Source: Prauserella_A sp040635515 (GTDB taxonomy: Bacteria; Actinomycetota; Actinomycetes; Mycobacteriales; Pseudonocardiaceae). From it: DNA of 64,000 nucleotides. How positions within the stretch are numbered: position 1 is the first letter of the stretch; every line of letters begins with the position of its first letter. The position numbers and the translations under genes were made by a program. The stretch is from positions 62,001 to 126,000 of the forward strand of contig JBEYHY010000004.1 in NCBI GenBank assembly GCA_040635515.1, written 5' to 3'. Below, one piece after another: positions 28,143-36,891 of this stretch. Under the pieces are notes generated by a model. That model saw only the letters and a program-made list of their open reading frames with translations. It was not told where the DNA came from and ran no database searches.

Positions 28143-28990
28143 ACCCCACCACGGCGGCCGTCCGGTCGGGGCTGGCTCGCGGCCGCATCGAACTACGACA
28201 GACCTTCACGACCCCGCAGGACCTGTGGGGATACCTCTTCCCCACCGTCGTGCTGCTCGTCGTCATGCTGCTCATGCGTGGCTCGACCATTCCCGGCACC
28301 GACTTCTCAAGGGGAACGATGACGCTGCCGAGCGTGCTCGGGGTATCGGTGGCCTTCGGCGGGCTGGTGAACCTCATGCAGTACCTCACCGTCGAGCGTG
28401 AGGACGGCACGCTGCTGCGAGCCAAGGCCACGCCGGGCGGCATGCTCGGCTACCTCATCGGCAAGGTCGTGATGGTGTCGGGGATGGTGCTGGTCAGCAT
28501 CGCCATCACGCTCATTCCCGGCATGTTCCTCTTCGAAGGACTCGCCCTGAACACCGTGGGCGCCTGGCTCACGCTGGCCTGGGTTCTCGCGATCGGGCTC
28601 GTCGCCACCATGCCGATCGGCGCCGTTCTCGGCTCGTTGTTCTCCAACCCCCGCAACATGGGCCTGATCATGTTGCCGGTCATGGGCCTCGTCGCGGCGT
28701 CGGGAATCTTCTATCCGGTCACCGTTCTGCCCGAATGGCTCCAGGTCATCGTGCAGGTCTTCCCCATCTACTGGCTCGGTCTCGGAATGCGCTCGGCGCT
28801 GCTGCCGGACAACATGGCGCTGGTCGAGATCGGCGAATCGTGGCGGCATCTCGAAACCGTTGGTGTGCTGAGCCTGTGGGCCGTGCTCGGCCTGATCATC
28901 GCGCCGATAGTCTTGCGGAGGATGGCACGAAGGGAATCCGGCTCCAGCGTGGCCGAACGCAGGGAAAAGGCGATGCAGAGGATCGCGTGA
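28139..28990 (+). CDS. ABC-2 type exporter permease
   Basis: A 283-residue protein with six hydrophobic segments and the ABC-2 signature region LTVEREDGTLLRAKATPGGMLGYLIGKV at about 80-108. It forms the channel for the adjacent ATPase and probably exports a drug or lipid. Stop overlaps the regulator start as TGATG. Confidence 0.9.
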   Translation: MNPTTAAVRSGLARGRIELRQTFTTPQDLWGYLFPTVVLLVVMLLMRGSTIPGTDFSRGTMTLPSVLGVSVAFGGLVNLMQYLTVEREDGTLLRAKATPGGMLGYLIGKVVMVSGMVLVSIAITLIPGMFLFEGLALNTVGAWLTLAWVLAIGLVATMPIGAVLGSLFSNPRNMGLIMLPVMGLVAASGIFYPVTVLPEWLQVIVQVFPIYWLGLGMRSALLPDNMALVEIGESWRHLETVGVLSLWAVLGLIIAPIVLRRMARRESGSSVAERREKAMQRIA

Positions 28991-29226
28991 TGAGCGAGAC
29001 GATCTACAACCGCATTGCCGTGCTCAGGGCCGAAAGAGGAGTCAGCAGGCGGCAACTCGCCGAGGCGCTCGGCGTGCACTACCAAACCGTCGGTTATCTC
29101 GAACGGGGCGAGTACAGCCCGAGCCTCTACCTCGCCCTGCGTATGGCGGAGTACTTCGACGTATCGATCGAGGTCCTGTTCTCGATTCACCCGTTCCCGA
29201 GGATCGGCGCCGAACAGTCAGCCTGA
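28990..29226 (+). CDS. Small XRE-family regulator of the ABC exporter
   Basis: A 78-residue protein made almost wholly of one Cro/CI-type helix-turn-helix (RIAVLRAERGVSRRQLAEALGVHYQTVGYLERGEYSPSLYLALRMAEYF). Compact regulators of this sort often sit in operons with ABC exporters and control them. TGATG coupling with the permease supports co-expression, so feedback control of the AT-rich promoter at 27091-27130 is likely. Its end overlaps the convergent HdeD gene by nine bases. Confidence 0.88.
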   Translation: MSETIYNRIAVLRAERGVSRRQLAEALGVHYQTVGYLERGEYSPSLYLALRMAEYFDVSIEVLFSIHPFPRIGAEQSA

Positions 29227-29817
29227 CGCGGTGGCCTTGGCCGCCTTACGGAGCTGGAGACTGAACCAGATCTCGCCAAGGCCCCGCATCAGCAACGCGA
29301 TGCCCAGCAGAATCGCGAGCGTCAGGATGGTCACCCCTGGCCAGACGAGCGCGATCGTGCCCGCGATGACGGTGAGGATGCCGAGAGTGAGCCAAAGACC
29401 CCACATCGGCAGTCCTCTCTTCCAGGTCAGCGAAGCCGCGATCTGGAAGATCCCTCCGACGACAAAACCGATTCCCACCAGCACCGCCAGCGCGAGCAAC
29501 GTGATTCCCGGCCAGGTCAGCGCGATGATCCCGAAAACAATCCACACGATGCCGAGCACGTAGAACGGCCAGCGGGTCGCGTGCCGGTCCGCCATGATGA
29601 TCTCGTCGACGCCTTCGATGATGAGTCCGATGGCAACGAGAAGGGCGAGTACGCCGACAGCGGTTGTCAGGCTCAGCAACAGGATGATTCCCAGAGCCGC
29701 GGTGAACACGCCGAGCAGGGTGATGAGCCACCAGCGTTTGGCGACCCTGCGCACCTCGTCGGCCAATTCTCCGCCGAAGGTCATCCCAAATGCCCGGTAC
29801 GGTTCCGTCGTCGTCAT
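29218..29817 (-). CDS. HdeD-family (DUF308) membrane protein
   Basis: A 199-residue protein with six helices, in which the pattern of paired helices ending in WPG (TWPGITLLALAVLVGIGFVVGGIFQI, then VWPGVTILTLAILLGIALLMRG) repeats, a mark of the HdeD/DUF308 family. HdeD is linked to acid resistance in enterobacteria; function in actinobacteria is unproven. GGAG precedes the ATG. Overlaps the XRE gene tail on the opposite strand. Confidence 0.9.
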   Translation of the reverse strand: MTTTEPYRAFGMTFGGELADEVRRVAKRWWLITLLGVFTAALGIILLLSLTTAVGVLALLVAIGLIIEGVDEIIMADRHATRWPFYVLGIVWIVFGIIALTWPGITLLALAVLVGIGFVVGGIFQIAASLTWKRGLPMWGLWLTLGILTVIAGTIALVWPGVTILTLAILLGIALLMRGLGEIWFSLQLRKAAKATASG

Positions 29818-29931
29818 GACGCACCTCCAGCTCAGGCGAAGACAGAAAAACGTTAGGCGCCCCGCACGGGGCTCGCCAACGGGTTCACCCGGCGGAGTTA
29901 TTCACAGCGATTCAACGCGAGATGCCGGGAT

Positions 29932-31602
29932 TCAGTCCGAACTGGACGAACGAGCCAGCCGTCGTCCTCGCAGTACCTCGTGCGCTTCCCGCAACCTGTC
30001 GAGCAGGTCGCCGGTGAGTCCAAGCCGTTGTTTCGCGAGCAGCAAATCGGTTTCCCTGACGATGGTCTCGGTCGCGACCGCCGGATCACCCGTCGCGGCA
30101 CATTCCCTGCACAGCTCGTCGAGCCGGGGAAGATCGCGAGCCATCCCCGGAGCGCGGACGACCGCGAGCCTCCCCACCTCGCTGGGCACGAGTTCCAGAA
30201 CACCACCGCCGAAGTTCCTTCCCTCCAATTCGGCGGAAAGCAGAGTCAGCGAGTTGTGGAACGCGGCGGCGAAATCGTCGTCACCGGTGACGCCGTCGGT
30301 GATCCGGCCCCGGTAGATGGTGTCCGTCGTGACACAGCCGATGTCGTTGACGATCACTCGCGGGTGGTGGTGCGAACGCTTGCTGAGCATCAGTTCGCCG
30401 TGCCTGATGTTGGGAATGCGGTACCACGGCTGCCTGATCCTGCACTTGAACCGTGAGGGGATCAGATCGTCCTCGCCCCGGCGAAGGTAACGGTCCAGTC
30501 CGGAACCCGGTTTCCTTTCGATCGGACCGGAAGTCGCGTCGAAGAGGTGCACCTTGAGCCCCGAATCCGCGTTGTGCCGGTAATCCCGTGCCGTGAACCG
30601 CAGGCCAGGGGCATGTTTCGCGCGGGCGAGCAGCGGGCGGGACCACGGCCGCAAATCGAACTCGCTGACCTCGGCCTCGTTCAGCGAGAAATACGCGTTG
30701 GCTCCGGTCACGGTCGCCACCTCGAATTTGGCGATCTCGTCGAGCCTGCCCACGGCGGGGATTGCCCGTGCCTCGGCCACCGCATCCCGATGTTCCGGCC
30801 GGAGCAACAGTGCGGTCCACGGCGCGTCGTTCACCGCGACGGTGTGCCGCGTGACCAGACCACGATCCCGTTCGAAAAGAGCTGTCGAGTGTTGTGTGCT
30901 GTGCAGGGAGACCACGAGCGGCCGGGTCTCCGAGGCACTCGGCTCGGCCCTTCTCCCCGACAGCAGAACGACTTCCTGCAAAGCGCCGGGGAACGACCGC
31001 GGCGGATAGAGGTCGAAGCGCAACTCGTCCACCGTCCGCAGGAGCCATTGCCGCGCTTTGCCCGCGCTCACGCCGGTGAAACATTCGGCGGGAAGGACAA
31101 GGGCGAACGCTCCCCCGACCCGGAGCCTTCTCAATGAGGCCAGCAACATCGGCAGCCACAGATTGGCGACGCCTGCGACAGGGACTCCGAGCTCGGAACC
31201 GTGGCGCATTGCGCAATCGCGTTCCGCCGCCGACACGAACTGAAAGCGCACGAAAGGAAGGTTTCCTACGACGGCGTCGAATTCCCTTGTGGTGTCGAGA
31301 CTCCACGGCAAGGTGCTCGACCGCATGATCTCGCCGGGTATCCCGTGCCTGGCAAGTCGTTGCCTCGCAACGGCGACAGCCTCGCCGTCCACATCCAGCC
31401 CGGTGAAACTCCCGATGGAAAGGGAACTTTCGGCAAGCCCTTCCACGAACGCTCCGTCACCGACGGACGGTTCGAGCACCGAGACATCGCCACGTGCGCC
31501 CAGCAGGTCGCTCAACCGGTGCAATGCGTGCCGCACCAGGCCGACCGGCGTATAGAAGCCGCCCCGAAGCTTTTCCGCACTGACCTCAGAGCGCAGCTTC
31601 AC
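29932..31602 (-). CDS. Solo adenine-specific DNA methyltransferase (N6, gamma-type)
   Basis: A 556-residue enzyme. N-terminal KLRGGFYTP (residues 11-19) and motif I EPSVGDGAF (44-52) bind S-adenosylmethionine; motif IV reads NLPF at 114-117 rather than the common NPPY or NPPF. Residues beyond about 270 look like a target-recognition and C-terminal helical region, as in TaqI- or Eco57I-like methylases. No nuclease gene is adjacent, so it is a solo enzyme, or a Type IIG-like protein lacking nuclease motifs. Transferred bases would be adenine N6. Divergent from the TetR gene. Confidence 0.8.
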   Translation of the reverse strand: MKLRSEVSAEKLRGGFYTPVGLVRHALHRLSDLLGARGDVSVLEPSVGDGAFVEGLAESSLSIGSFTGLDVDGEAVAVARQRLARHGIPGEIMRSSTLPWSLDTTREFDAVVGNLPFVRFQFVSAAERDCAMRHGSELGVPVAGVANLWLPMLLASLRRLRVGGAFALVLPAECFTGVSAGKARQWLLRTVDELRFDLYPPRSFPGALQEVVLLSGRRAEPSASETRPLVVSLHSTQHSTALFERDRGLVTRHTVAVNDAPWTALLLRPEHRDAVAEARAIPAVGRLDEIAKFEVATVTGANAYFSLNEAEVSEFDLRPWSRPLLARAKHAPGLRFTARDYRHNADSGLKVHLFDATSGPIERKPGSGLDRYLRRGEDDLIPSRFKCRIRQPWYRIPNIRHGELMLSKRSHHHPRVIVNDIGCVTTDTIYRGRITDGVTGDDDFAAAFHNSLTLLSAELEGRNFGGGVLELVPSEVGRLAVVRAPGMARDLPRLDELCRECAATGDPAVATETIVRETDLLLAKQRLGLTGDLLDRLREAHEVLRGRRLARSSSSD

Positions 31603-31741
31603 GTCGGCTCCCGTTCATCGACTGTCACCAGCCGTGACGACAGTACAAGCGGCGGACCGGTTTCAGCCGTGCCGCGGCACCGTGTCGGAAAGATCCGTCC
31701 GTAGATGCGCTTGAATACCTAGCGGTGCTAGATTTCGGCTC

Positions 31742-32317
31742 ATGGCCATCCGGGAACGCCGCGAGCGCGAACGCGCGCAGCGTCACAAGCTCATCATCGA
31801 CACCGCGAGAGAACTCGCGGAACGGGAGGGCTGGGATGCCGTGACGACTCGGCGGCTCGCTGAGAGCGTCGAGTACAGCCAACCCGTGCTCTACAGCCAT
31901 TTCGCCGGCAAGGACGCCATCGTGCGAGCTGTCGCCATCGAGGGTTTCGGCGAACTCGCCAAAGTCTTGAAAGAAGCCAGATCGGCCCGGGAAGACCCGA
32001 TCGAGGCACTGCGCTCCGCCGCGATGGCCTACCTGGACTTCGCCGAGAAGAGGCCCGCACTCTACGACGCGATGTTCCTGCGGCAACTGGACATCCCGTT
32101 CGGCACGAGTGAAGCCCCGCCGGAACTACGCGCGGGCTTCGGCGAGCTACTGGCCGCGCTCGAACCCGTCGCGGGCGAGCGCGACATCGACACCCTCGCC
32201 GAGGTCTTCTGGAGCGCGATACACGGATTCGCCACGCTCATGCTGGGCGCCCGACTGCGTCCCGACCTCCGGGAAGCGCGGATGGACCTGCTGCTGGAAC
32301 TGTTCATGCGGGAATAG
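31742..32317 (+). CDS. TetR/AcrR-family regulator
   Basis: A 191-residue repressor-type protein. The N-terminal helix-turn-helix covers about 12-58 (HKLIIDTARELAEREGWDAVTTRRLAESVEYSQPVLYSHFAGKDAIV). The C-terminal ligand domain has the WHG-like ending VFWSAIHGFATLMLGARL. The ligand and targets are unknown; it could control itself or the divergent methyltransferase, since 139 bases separate the two starts. Confidence 0.92.
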   Translation: MAIRERRERERAQRHKLIIDTARELAEREGWDAVTTRRLAESVEYSQPVLYSHFAGKDAIVRAVAIEGFGELAKVLKEARSAREDPIEALRSAAMAYLDFAEKRPALYDAMFLRQLDIPFGTSEAPPELRAGFGELLAALEPVAGERDIDTLAEVFWSAIHGFATLMLGARLRPDLREARMDLLLELFMRE

Positions 32318-32325
32318 CGGCACGA

Positions 32326-33003
32326 TCAGGCTTCGCGCACCTGGGTCAAAGCCGAATCGTCGGAGCGCGCCAGCAAAGCGGCCTGGGTACGCGTCGACAC
32401 ACCGAGCTTCTGCAGGATGCGCGAGACGTGGGTCTTCGCCGTCGCGGGAGAGATCGTGAGTTCCCTTGCGATCTGCTTGTTCGTCTGCCCCTCACCGAGA
32501 AGCCGCCAGATCTCCCGTTCCCTGCTGGTCAGGTCGGACGAAGGCGGGGGCGCCGCGCGCGAGCGAGCCGCCGAATCCTCGGGAACACGGCCCGTCACGT
32601 GCTTGATCACCTGCCGGGTGACCGAGGGCGTGAGATACGCGTGCCCCGCCGCGACAGCGCGGACCGCGTCAAGCATCTGGCCTGGTTCGGCGGTCTTTGC
32701 GAGAAAGCCGGAAGCACCCGCTTCGAGTGTCGCGGTGATGTTGTCCTCGATCTCGAACGCGGTCAGGATCAGGACTCGTGTCCGGGTCCGCTCGACGATC
32801 TCCCTGCATACGGCAATGCCGTCCCTGTCGGGTAATTGAAGGTCGAGCATGATGATGTCGGGAGCGAGTCGTTCGACCGCGCCGATGGCTTCCCGCGCGG
32901 TCGCGGCTTCGCCGACGACCTCGATGTGCGGATCGGCCGCGAGGATCGCCCTGACACCGGCACGCACCGAGGAGTGGTCGTCTACGACGAGGACTCTAGG
33001 CAT
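32326..33003 (-). CDS. NarL/FixJ-family response regulator
   Basis: A 225-residue regulator. The receiver domain has acidic residues D8-D9 and the phosphoacceptor D54 in IIMLDLQLPDRDG; the LuxR-type helix-turn-helix occupies about 155-215 (LTSREREIWRLLGEGQTNKQIARELTISPATAKTHVSRILQKLGV). The ATG at 33003 overlaps the kinase gene's 3' end by eight bases. Phosphorylation by the adjacent kinase would drive dimerisation and promoter binding. Confidence 0.94.
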   Translation of the reverse strand: MPRVLVVDDHSSVRAGVRAILAADPHIEVVGEAATAREAIGAVERLAPDIIMLDLQLPDRDGIAVCREIVERTRTRVLILTAFEIEDNITATLEAGASGFLAKTAEPGQMLDAVRAVAAGHAYLTPSVTRQVIKHVTGRVPEDSAARSRAAPPPSSDLTSREREIWRLLGEGQTNKQIARELTISPATAKTHVSRILQKLGVSTRTQAALLARSDDSALTQVREA

Positions 33004-34204
33004 GACTCACTTCCTGCTTGCCCGACAACGGGAGGCAAGCCCGCAAAGTCCACGATCCACCTGATCGGTCGACCTGAAGATCGCCGCCGCACAGGCGAAC
33101 CCGTTCCGCCAGGCCCACCAGCCCGTAGCCGGAACCCGGAGTCGTCACGGAATTCGTGGCCTCACAACGGTTCGTCGCCGCGATCTCAAGTTCGTCGTCC
33201 CGACGTGTGATCACGATGGTCACCTCACCGCCCTGAGCGTGTTTGGTGGCGTTCACGAGCGCCTCACGGACAACATTGCACGCCGCGATTCCACCAGGAT
33301 GGTCGAGGTCGACCGAACGGGGGTCGTCACCGATCATGGTGACGGCCGTACCGGTCGCCCTCGCCTGCTCGATCAGTTCCGTGACCGACGACCAATCGCA
33401 GGGCACCGTGATCGGGCCGGACTCTTCCGTGCGAAGTACCTCGATGAGCGTGCGCATGTCCGCCATCGCGTCAAGGCTCAAGGCCCGGACCCGCTCCATG
33501 CGCGACCTGAGTTCGGCGGCCTCAAGAGGTTGGGGTGCCGCCGTCGCGGCCGCCGACTGCATGGCGATCGCCGACAAATGCCCCGAGATGGCATCGTGCA
33601 TTTCGCGGCTGATCTGGAGCCGCTCCGCCGTGACCACCTCGCGCTGTTTCGCCTCCGCCGCCTCGGCGAGCAAAGCAGCACGTTCGCGTTCGTGGTCGGC
33701 CTCGTTCATCGGGATGCGCACGCTCACGCCCCACCACAACGTCACACCCACCGCGAGAAACAGGATCGTCATCTGCACCAGCGGCGCGGCCAGCACCGGT
33801 GCCAACAGCAGCCCGACGACGGCCAGCGAAAGACACCCCGCCGCGAGCGCGGGCAACAGCCGCCAGGTTTGCGGGATCGACCGGGTGATCACGAGACAGT
33901 AGAGAGCGTCGCAGGCCAGCAGGATCACCCCGAACGAGGTCGTACCCGTCACGGCTGCCTCGGTCACCAGGGTCACCACACCCGTGACCACGACGGCGCC
34001 GGGCACCGAACGACGGAACACGTGGACGAGACCGAGCACGGCGGCCGCGACGATACTGCCGGTCACCACCAGCGACGACGGCCCCGGACGCCATTCGATG
34101 CCTCCAGCGGGTACGAACACGAACGCCACCGCGACCAGCACATACCCCGCGCTGACCCACACGTCGCGCATGGGTGGTCGCGATATTCCACTCACCGCGT
34201 TCAC
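32996..34204 (-). CDS. Sensor histidine kinase (HisKA_3 type)
   Basis: With the GTG at 34204 (GGAGG five bases upstream) the kinase has 402 residues; a GTG ten codons earlier has no ribosome site. Five or six membrane helices (about 15-160) form the sensor; the dimerisation domain holds phosphoacceptor H203 in SREMHDAISGHLSAI; the ATPase domain shows NVVREALVNATKHA and GSGYGLVGLAERV. It pairs with the overlapping response regulator. Signal unknown; no large extracellular domain, so it may sense the membrane. Confidence 0.92.
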   Translation of the reverse strand: MNAVSGISRPPMRDVWVSAGYVLVAVAFVFVPAGGIEWRPGPSSLVVTGSIVAAAVLGLVHVFRRSVPGAVVVTGVVTLVTEAAVTGTTSFGVILLACDALYCLVITRSIPQTWRLLPALAAGCLSLAVVGLLLAPVLAAPLVQMTILFLAVGVTLWWGVSVRIPMNEADHERERAALLAEAAEAKQREVVTAERLQISREMHDAISGHLSAIAMQSAAATAAPQPLEAAELRSRMERVRALSLDAMADMRTLIEVLRTEESGPITVPCDWSSVTELIEQARATGTAVTMIGDDPRSVDLDHPGGIAACNVVREALVNATKHAQGGEVTIVITRRDDELEIAATNRCEATNSVTTPGSGYGLVGLAERVRLCGGDLQVDRSGGSWTLRACLPLSGKQEVSHA

Positions 34205-34353
34205 CGCCCCTCCTCGTCGTTCCTTCGATTCCACCCGGCGCCCTTGCCTGCGGCAACCCCCGCAGGGCGTAGGCCGAAGGGTTTACGTCCGGGGAACGGA
34301 GTCGGGGCATCTGGCCGATGAAAAACCACTGTCGATCTTGCGAGCGTGGAGCC

Positions 34354-34959
34354 ATGGACTCATCAGGAACCTGGATCGTGGGCGCAATCCTCGCGACCGA
34401 GATCGCGTTCTGGGTGCTGCTACTGCTCGGACTGTGCGCGCGCTATCTGCTGAAGCTACGCCGGGTCAGCACCCTGCTGCTCGTGAGCGTGCCGGTTGTC
34501 GACCTCGTTCTCATCCTCCTGGTGGGCTTCGACCTTTCCAGGGGTGCGACTCCGACGACCGTTCACGGACTCGCCGCCGTGTACCTCGGCTTCAGTGTTG
34601 GTTTCGGCCACTACGTCATCACGCGAGCCGACGCGTGGTTCGCCCACCGCTTCGCGGGCGCGCCCCGCCCCGTCCGGCCGCCCCGCAGCGGACCCGCGAA
34701 GGTGCGCCACGAATGGCGAAGCTGGTTTCGCGTTCTCGTCGCCTGCGCGATCGCCATTCCGGCCATGCTGCTCATGAAGCTGATCTCGGGCTGGGGGGTG
34801 CCCGGTTCGCTCGACCAGTTGTGGGACGACGAACTGTGGTCATGGGTCGCGCGACTGCTGCTCATCAATGTCGCGTGGCTCCTCACGGGCCCCGTGTACG
34901 CGACCTTCTTCAAAGCGACCGAAGAGGACTCCGACGCCATGAGCGGGAGGGTCCGATGA
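34354..34959 (+). CDS. Hypothetical polytopic membrane protein
   Basis: I do not recognise this 201-residue protein. It has five or so hydrophobic segments, a basic middle loop (RFAGAPRPVRPPRSGPAKVRHEW) and ends KATEEDSDAMSGRVR. The ATG at 34354 has GGAG six bases upstream. It begins 149 bases from the histidine kinase start on the other strand and overlaps the next micro-protein by four bases (ATGA). Co-regulation with the two-component system is a guess from position. Confidence 0.7.
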   Translation: MDSSGTWIVGAILATEIAFWVLLLLGLCARYLLKLRRVSTLLLVSVPVVDLVLILLVGFDLSRGATPTTVHGLAAVYLGFSVGFGHYVITRADAWFAHRFAGAPRPVRPPRSGPAKVRHEWRSWFRVLVACAIAIPAMLLMKLISGWGVPGSLDQLWDDELWSWVARLLLINVAWLLTGPVYATFFKATEEDSDAMSGRVR

Positions 34960-35078
34960 ACCTCGCAGAGAACACCGTCGGTATCGGGCCCTGGTCCATC
35001 TCCGTCGGCCCGTTCGCCATCGTCATTCTCGCCGCGATCATCGGCGTTGTGCTTTATTACAGCCGGAAGGACGACTGA
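34956..35078 (+). CDS. 40-residue single-helix membrane micro-protein
   Basis: Begins MNLAENTVGIGPWSISVGPF, followed by a hydrophobic helix (AIVILAAIIGVVLYY) and RKDD. It starts with an ATGA overlap with the upstream membrane protein, so it is likely translated as its partner. Function unknown. Confidence 0.62.
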   Translation: MNLAENTVGIGPWSISVGPFAIVILAAIIGVVLYYSRKDD

Positions 35079-35155
35079 GAAACCCCTCGGGATGGGGAGC
35101 CGGTCCCCTCCGCCGAGGGAGCCGACCGAGGTCGGCGCGCGCCTACGGTGCGCTC

Positions 35156-35677
35156 ATGACCAAGGACTCCGCCCCAGCACGCTGGGCGATCATTGCCGCC
35201 TGGGCCGTGCCGCTGTGTGTTCTGCCATCCGCGATCTGGCGGATACTGAACATCGGCGAGGACCCGGACGCCACCTGGTATTTGCTGTCGCTGTCGGCGG
35301 GATCCATGCTGCTGTCGCTGCTCACCGTGGGCCTAGTGCGTTCATGGGGCGAACGAGTCCCGCACTGGATCCCCGGCATCGGCGGGCACACACTGCCACC
35401 CCGCCTGGTGGCCGGCATCGCAAGCACAGGGGCGATGATCCTGATCGTGCTGTCCGCCTACTTCGTCTACAACTGGTTCACCCTGGAGACCGCACGAACG
35501 GATCTGCAGCTCGTCGGAAATCCCGGTACCGACACCCGTCCGCTCAGCGAGCGCGACCAAGCCACCGAGGTCGTCCTGACGTACGCACCGATGCTCGCCT
35601 GGGGTCCACTGGTGTTGACGTTGGCCGTCGACTACTGGCGCCGACACCGGCCGAGGGCTCGACGTCAACACGCGTAG
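35156..35677 (+). CDS. Hypothetical four-helix membrane protein
   Basis: A 173-residue protein with about four helices (for example WAIIAAWAVPLCVLPSAIW and MLLSLLTVGLV) and a Pro-rich PHWIPGIGGHTLPPRL loop. The conserved look of the RxVPxWIPxxGG motif is found in several actinobacterial membrane proteins, but I know of no function. It overlaps the convergent SDR-like gene by 13 bases. Confidence 0.72.
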   Translation: MTKDSAPARWAIIAAWAVPLCVLPSAIWRILNIGEDPDATWYLLSLSAGSMLLSLLTVGLVRSWGERVPHWIPGIGGHTLPPRLVAGIASTGAMILIVLSAYFVYNWFTLETARTDLQLVGNPGTDTRPLSERDQATEVVLTYAPMLAWGPLVLTLAVDYWRRHRPRARRQHA

Positions 35678-36327
35678 CGCTCACGCCGACCATGCTCGGT
35701 GTGCACGATTTCCCGCTCCCACTCCTCCCGCGGTTGGACATGCAGTCGCCAGTAGTGCTCCGCGATGTCGTCCGGATCGAAAGCGGTACCAGGAGCGACG
35801 GGTCCGTCCACCGTCACTGTCGCCACATGCACGCCTGCCGAACCGTATTGCTTGTCCAACAGCGTCACCAATGCTCGCAGCCCTGCCTTGCCGAGCGAGC
35901 GACTCACGTATTCCGGCTTAGGCTCGGGCATCCCACCGGTGACGATGAACGAACCACTACCGCGTCGCACCATTGCGGGCGCGACGTGCGCGGCGACGGT
36001 GACCGCTCCGATCACGTTGACTGCCCAGGCATTCTGGTGAGCCCGCACGGGCAGCTCACCTGGCAGGTCGGCCTGGACCATTGCCGCGTTGTACACCACC
36101 GCTTCGGGCACGCCGAACGTTTCGCTGGCGACGTCGAGAGCGGAACGCAACGCTGTTTCGTCGGCACTGTCCGCCGACAGAGCGATGACCGGAACTCCGG
36201 TGGGCGCCAACGCGTCGGTCACGGCCCTCAGCGTGCTTTCCGATCGTGCCAGCAGAGCGATCGGCCGCCCCTCTCGCGCGAATCGCGTTTCCTCGTCCGT
36301 CAGCGGAGGCGACGAAGGAGCGGTCAT
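35665..36327 (-). CDS. SDR-like protein lacking the N-terminal glycine-rich motif
   Basis: A 220-residue relative of atypical short-chain dehydrogenases. From RFAREGRPIALLARSESTL onward it matches the family (SADSADETALRSALD, VVYNAAMV, FIVTGGMPEPKPEYVSRSLGKAGLRAL), yet the first beta strand and TGxxxGxG-type cofactor loop are missing; the start reads MTAPSSPPLTDEET instead. No lost codons are visible upstream. The YxxxK motif is also not canonical, which is usual for this subgroup. It may be a decayed gene or a non-enzymatic paralogue. Confidence 0.72.
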   Translation of the reverse strand: MTAPSSPPLTDEETRFAREGRPIALLARSESTLRAVTDALAPTGVPVIALSADSADETALRSALDVASETFGVPEAVVYNAAMVQADLPGELPVRAHQNAWAVNVIGAVTVAAHVAPAMVRRGSGSFIVTGGMPEPKPEYVSRSLGKAGLRALVTLLDKQYGSAGVHVATVTVDGPVAPGTAFDPDDIAEHYWRLHVQPREEWEREIVHTEHGRRERYAC

Positions 36328-36423
36328 GCCAAAGGGGCGCCCACAAACAGGCAGGCATCTAGATTGTGGGGGCCTGACGTGTCAGCACAAGAACCGCTTG
36401 ACGCAACCACGGTTCGTGGGGTC

Positions 36424-36442
36424 TGTGGGGGTCGCCCCCACA
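36424..36442. repeat. TGTGGGGG hairpin downstream of tRNA-Ala
   Basis: TGTGGGGG at 36424-36431 pairs with CCCCCACA at 36435-36442 around a three-base loop, 61 bases past the 3' end of minus-strand tRNA-Ala. Similar in position and sequence to the hairpin past tRNA-Leu (10086-10106). Confidence 0.5.
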
Positions 36443-36503
36443 AAATTATCTACGGAACGACCTGGTCCGCGCGGTCGGCGGACACGCTGCGCCGAGAGTG
36501 GAG

Positions 36504-36576
36504 TGGAGCTGAGGGGAATCGAACCCCTGACCTCCGCCTTGCAAAAGCGGCGCTCTACCAATTGAGCTACAGCCCC
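36504..36576 (-). tRNA. tRNA-Ala (TGC anticodon)
   Basis: A 73-base cloverleaf on the minus strand: acceptor GGGGCTG/CAGCTCC (one G-T pair), D arm GCTCAATTGGTAGAGC, anticodon arm CCGCT-TTTGCAA-GGCGG with anticodon TGC, T arm AGGGG-TTCGATT-CCCCT. Discriminator A; CCA not encoded. In many actinobacteria tRNA-Ile and tRNA-Ala follow gyrA side by side; here 6 kb separates them. Confidence 0.97.
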
Positions 36577-36616
36577 GGACCACGGGCGAACATTGCCGTC
36601 CGCCCGCGGTGGAGTT

Positions 36617-36808
36617 TCAGTTCTTGCTCGCGGAATCCGAGCTGGCGGCTGCCGGAGCGCTGCCATTCGAGGACGCACCACCCAGAGGCCGCTCGGCGGG
36701 AGCAGTGGCCTCACGCCACAGGTCCGCCTCAGCCTTTGCGTCCTTGTTCCGCTTGATCACGAAGAAAACGCCACCCGCGACCACGGCGAGTGCCAAAAGC
36801 TTCTTCAC
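36617..36808 (-). CDS. DLW-39 family protein
   Basis: A 63-residue protein starting with GTG: VKKLLALAVVAGGVFFVIKRNKDAKAEADLW. One N-terminal membrane helix is followed by the DLW motif that names the family and a Ser/Ala-rich tail. GGAGG lies eight bases before the GTG at 36808; longer frames are not conserved. Family members lie near gyrA and tRNA-Ala in actinobacteria; no function is known. Confidence 0.88.
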   Translation of the reverse strand: MKKLLALAVVAGGVFFVIKRNKDAKAEADLWREATAPAERPLGGASSNGSAPAAASSDSASKN

Positions 36809-36891
36809 GGTGTGAGCCTCCTCGACAACCTGCTGATCCTGCATCACGAATGCTACTGCACTCGACCCAGTGCCCATCCACGCGGTCGAGT

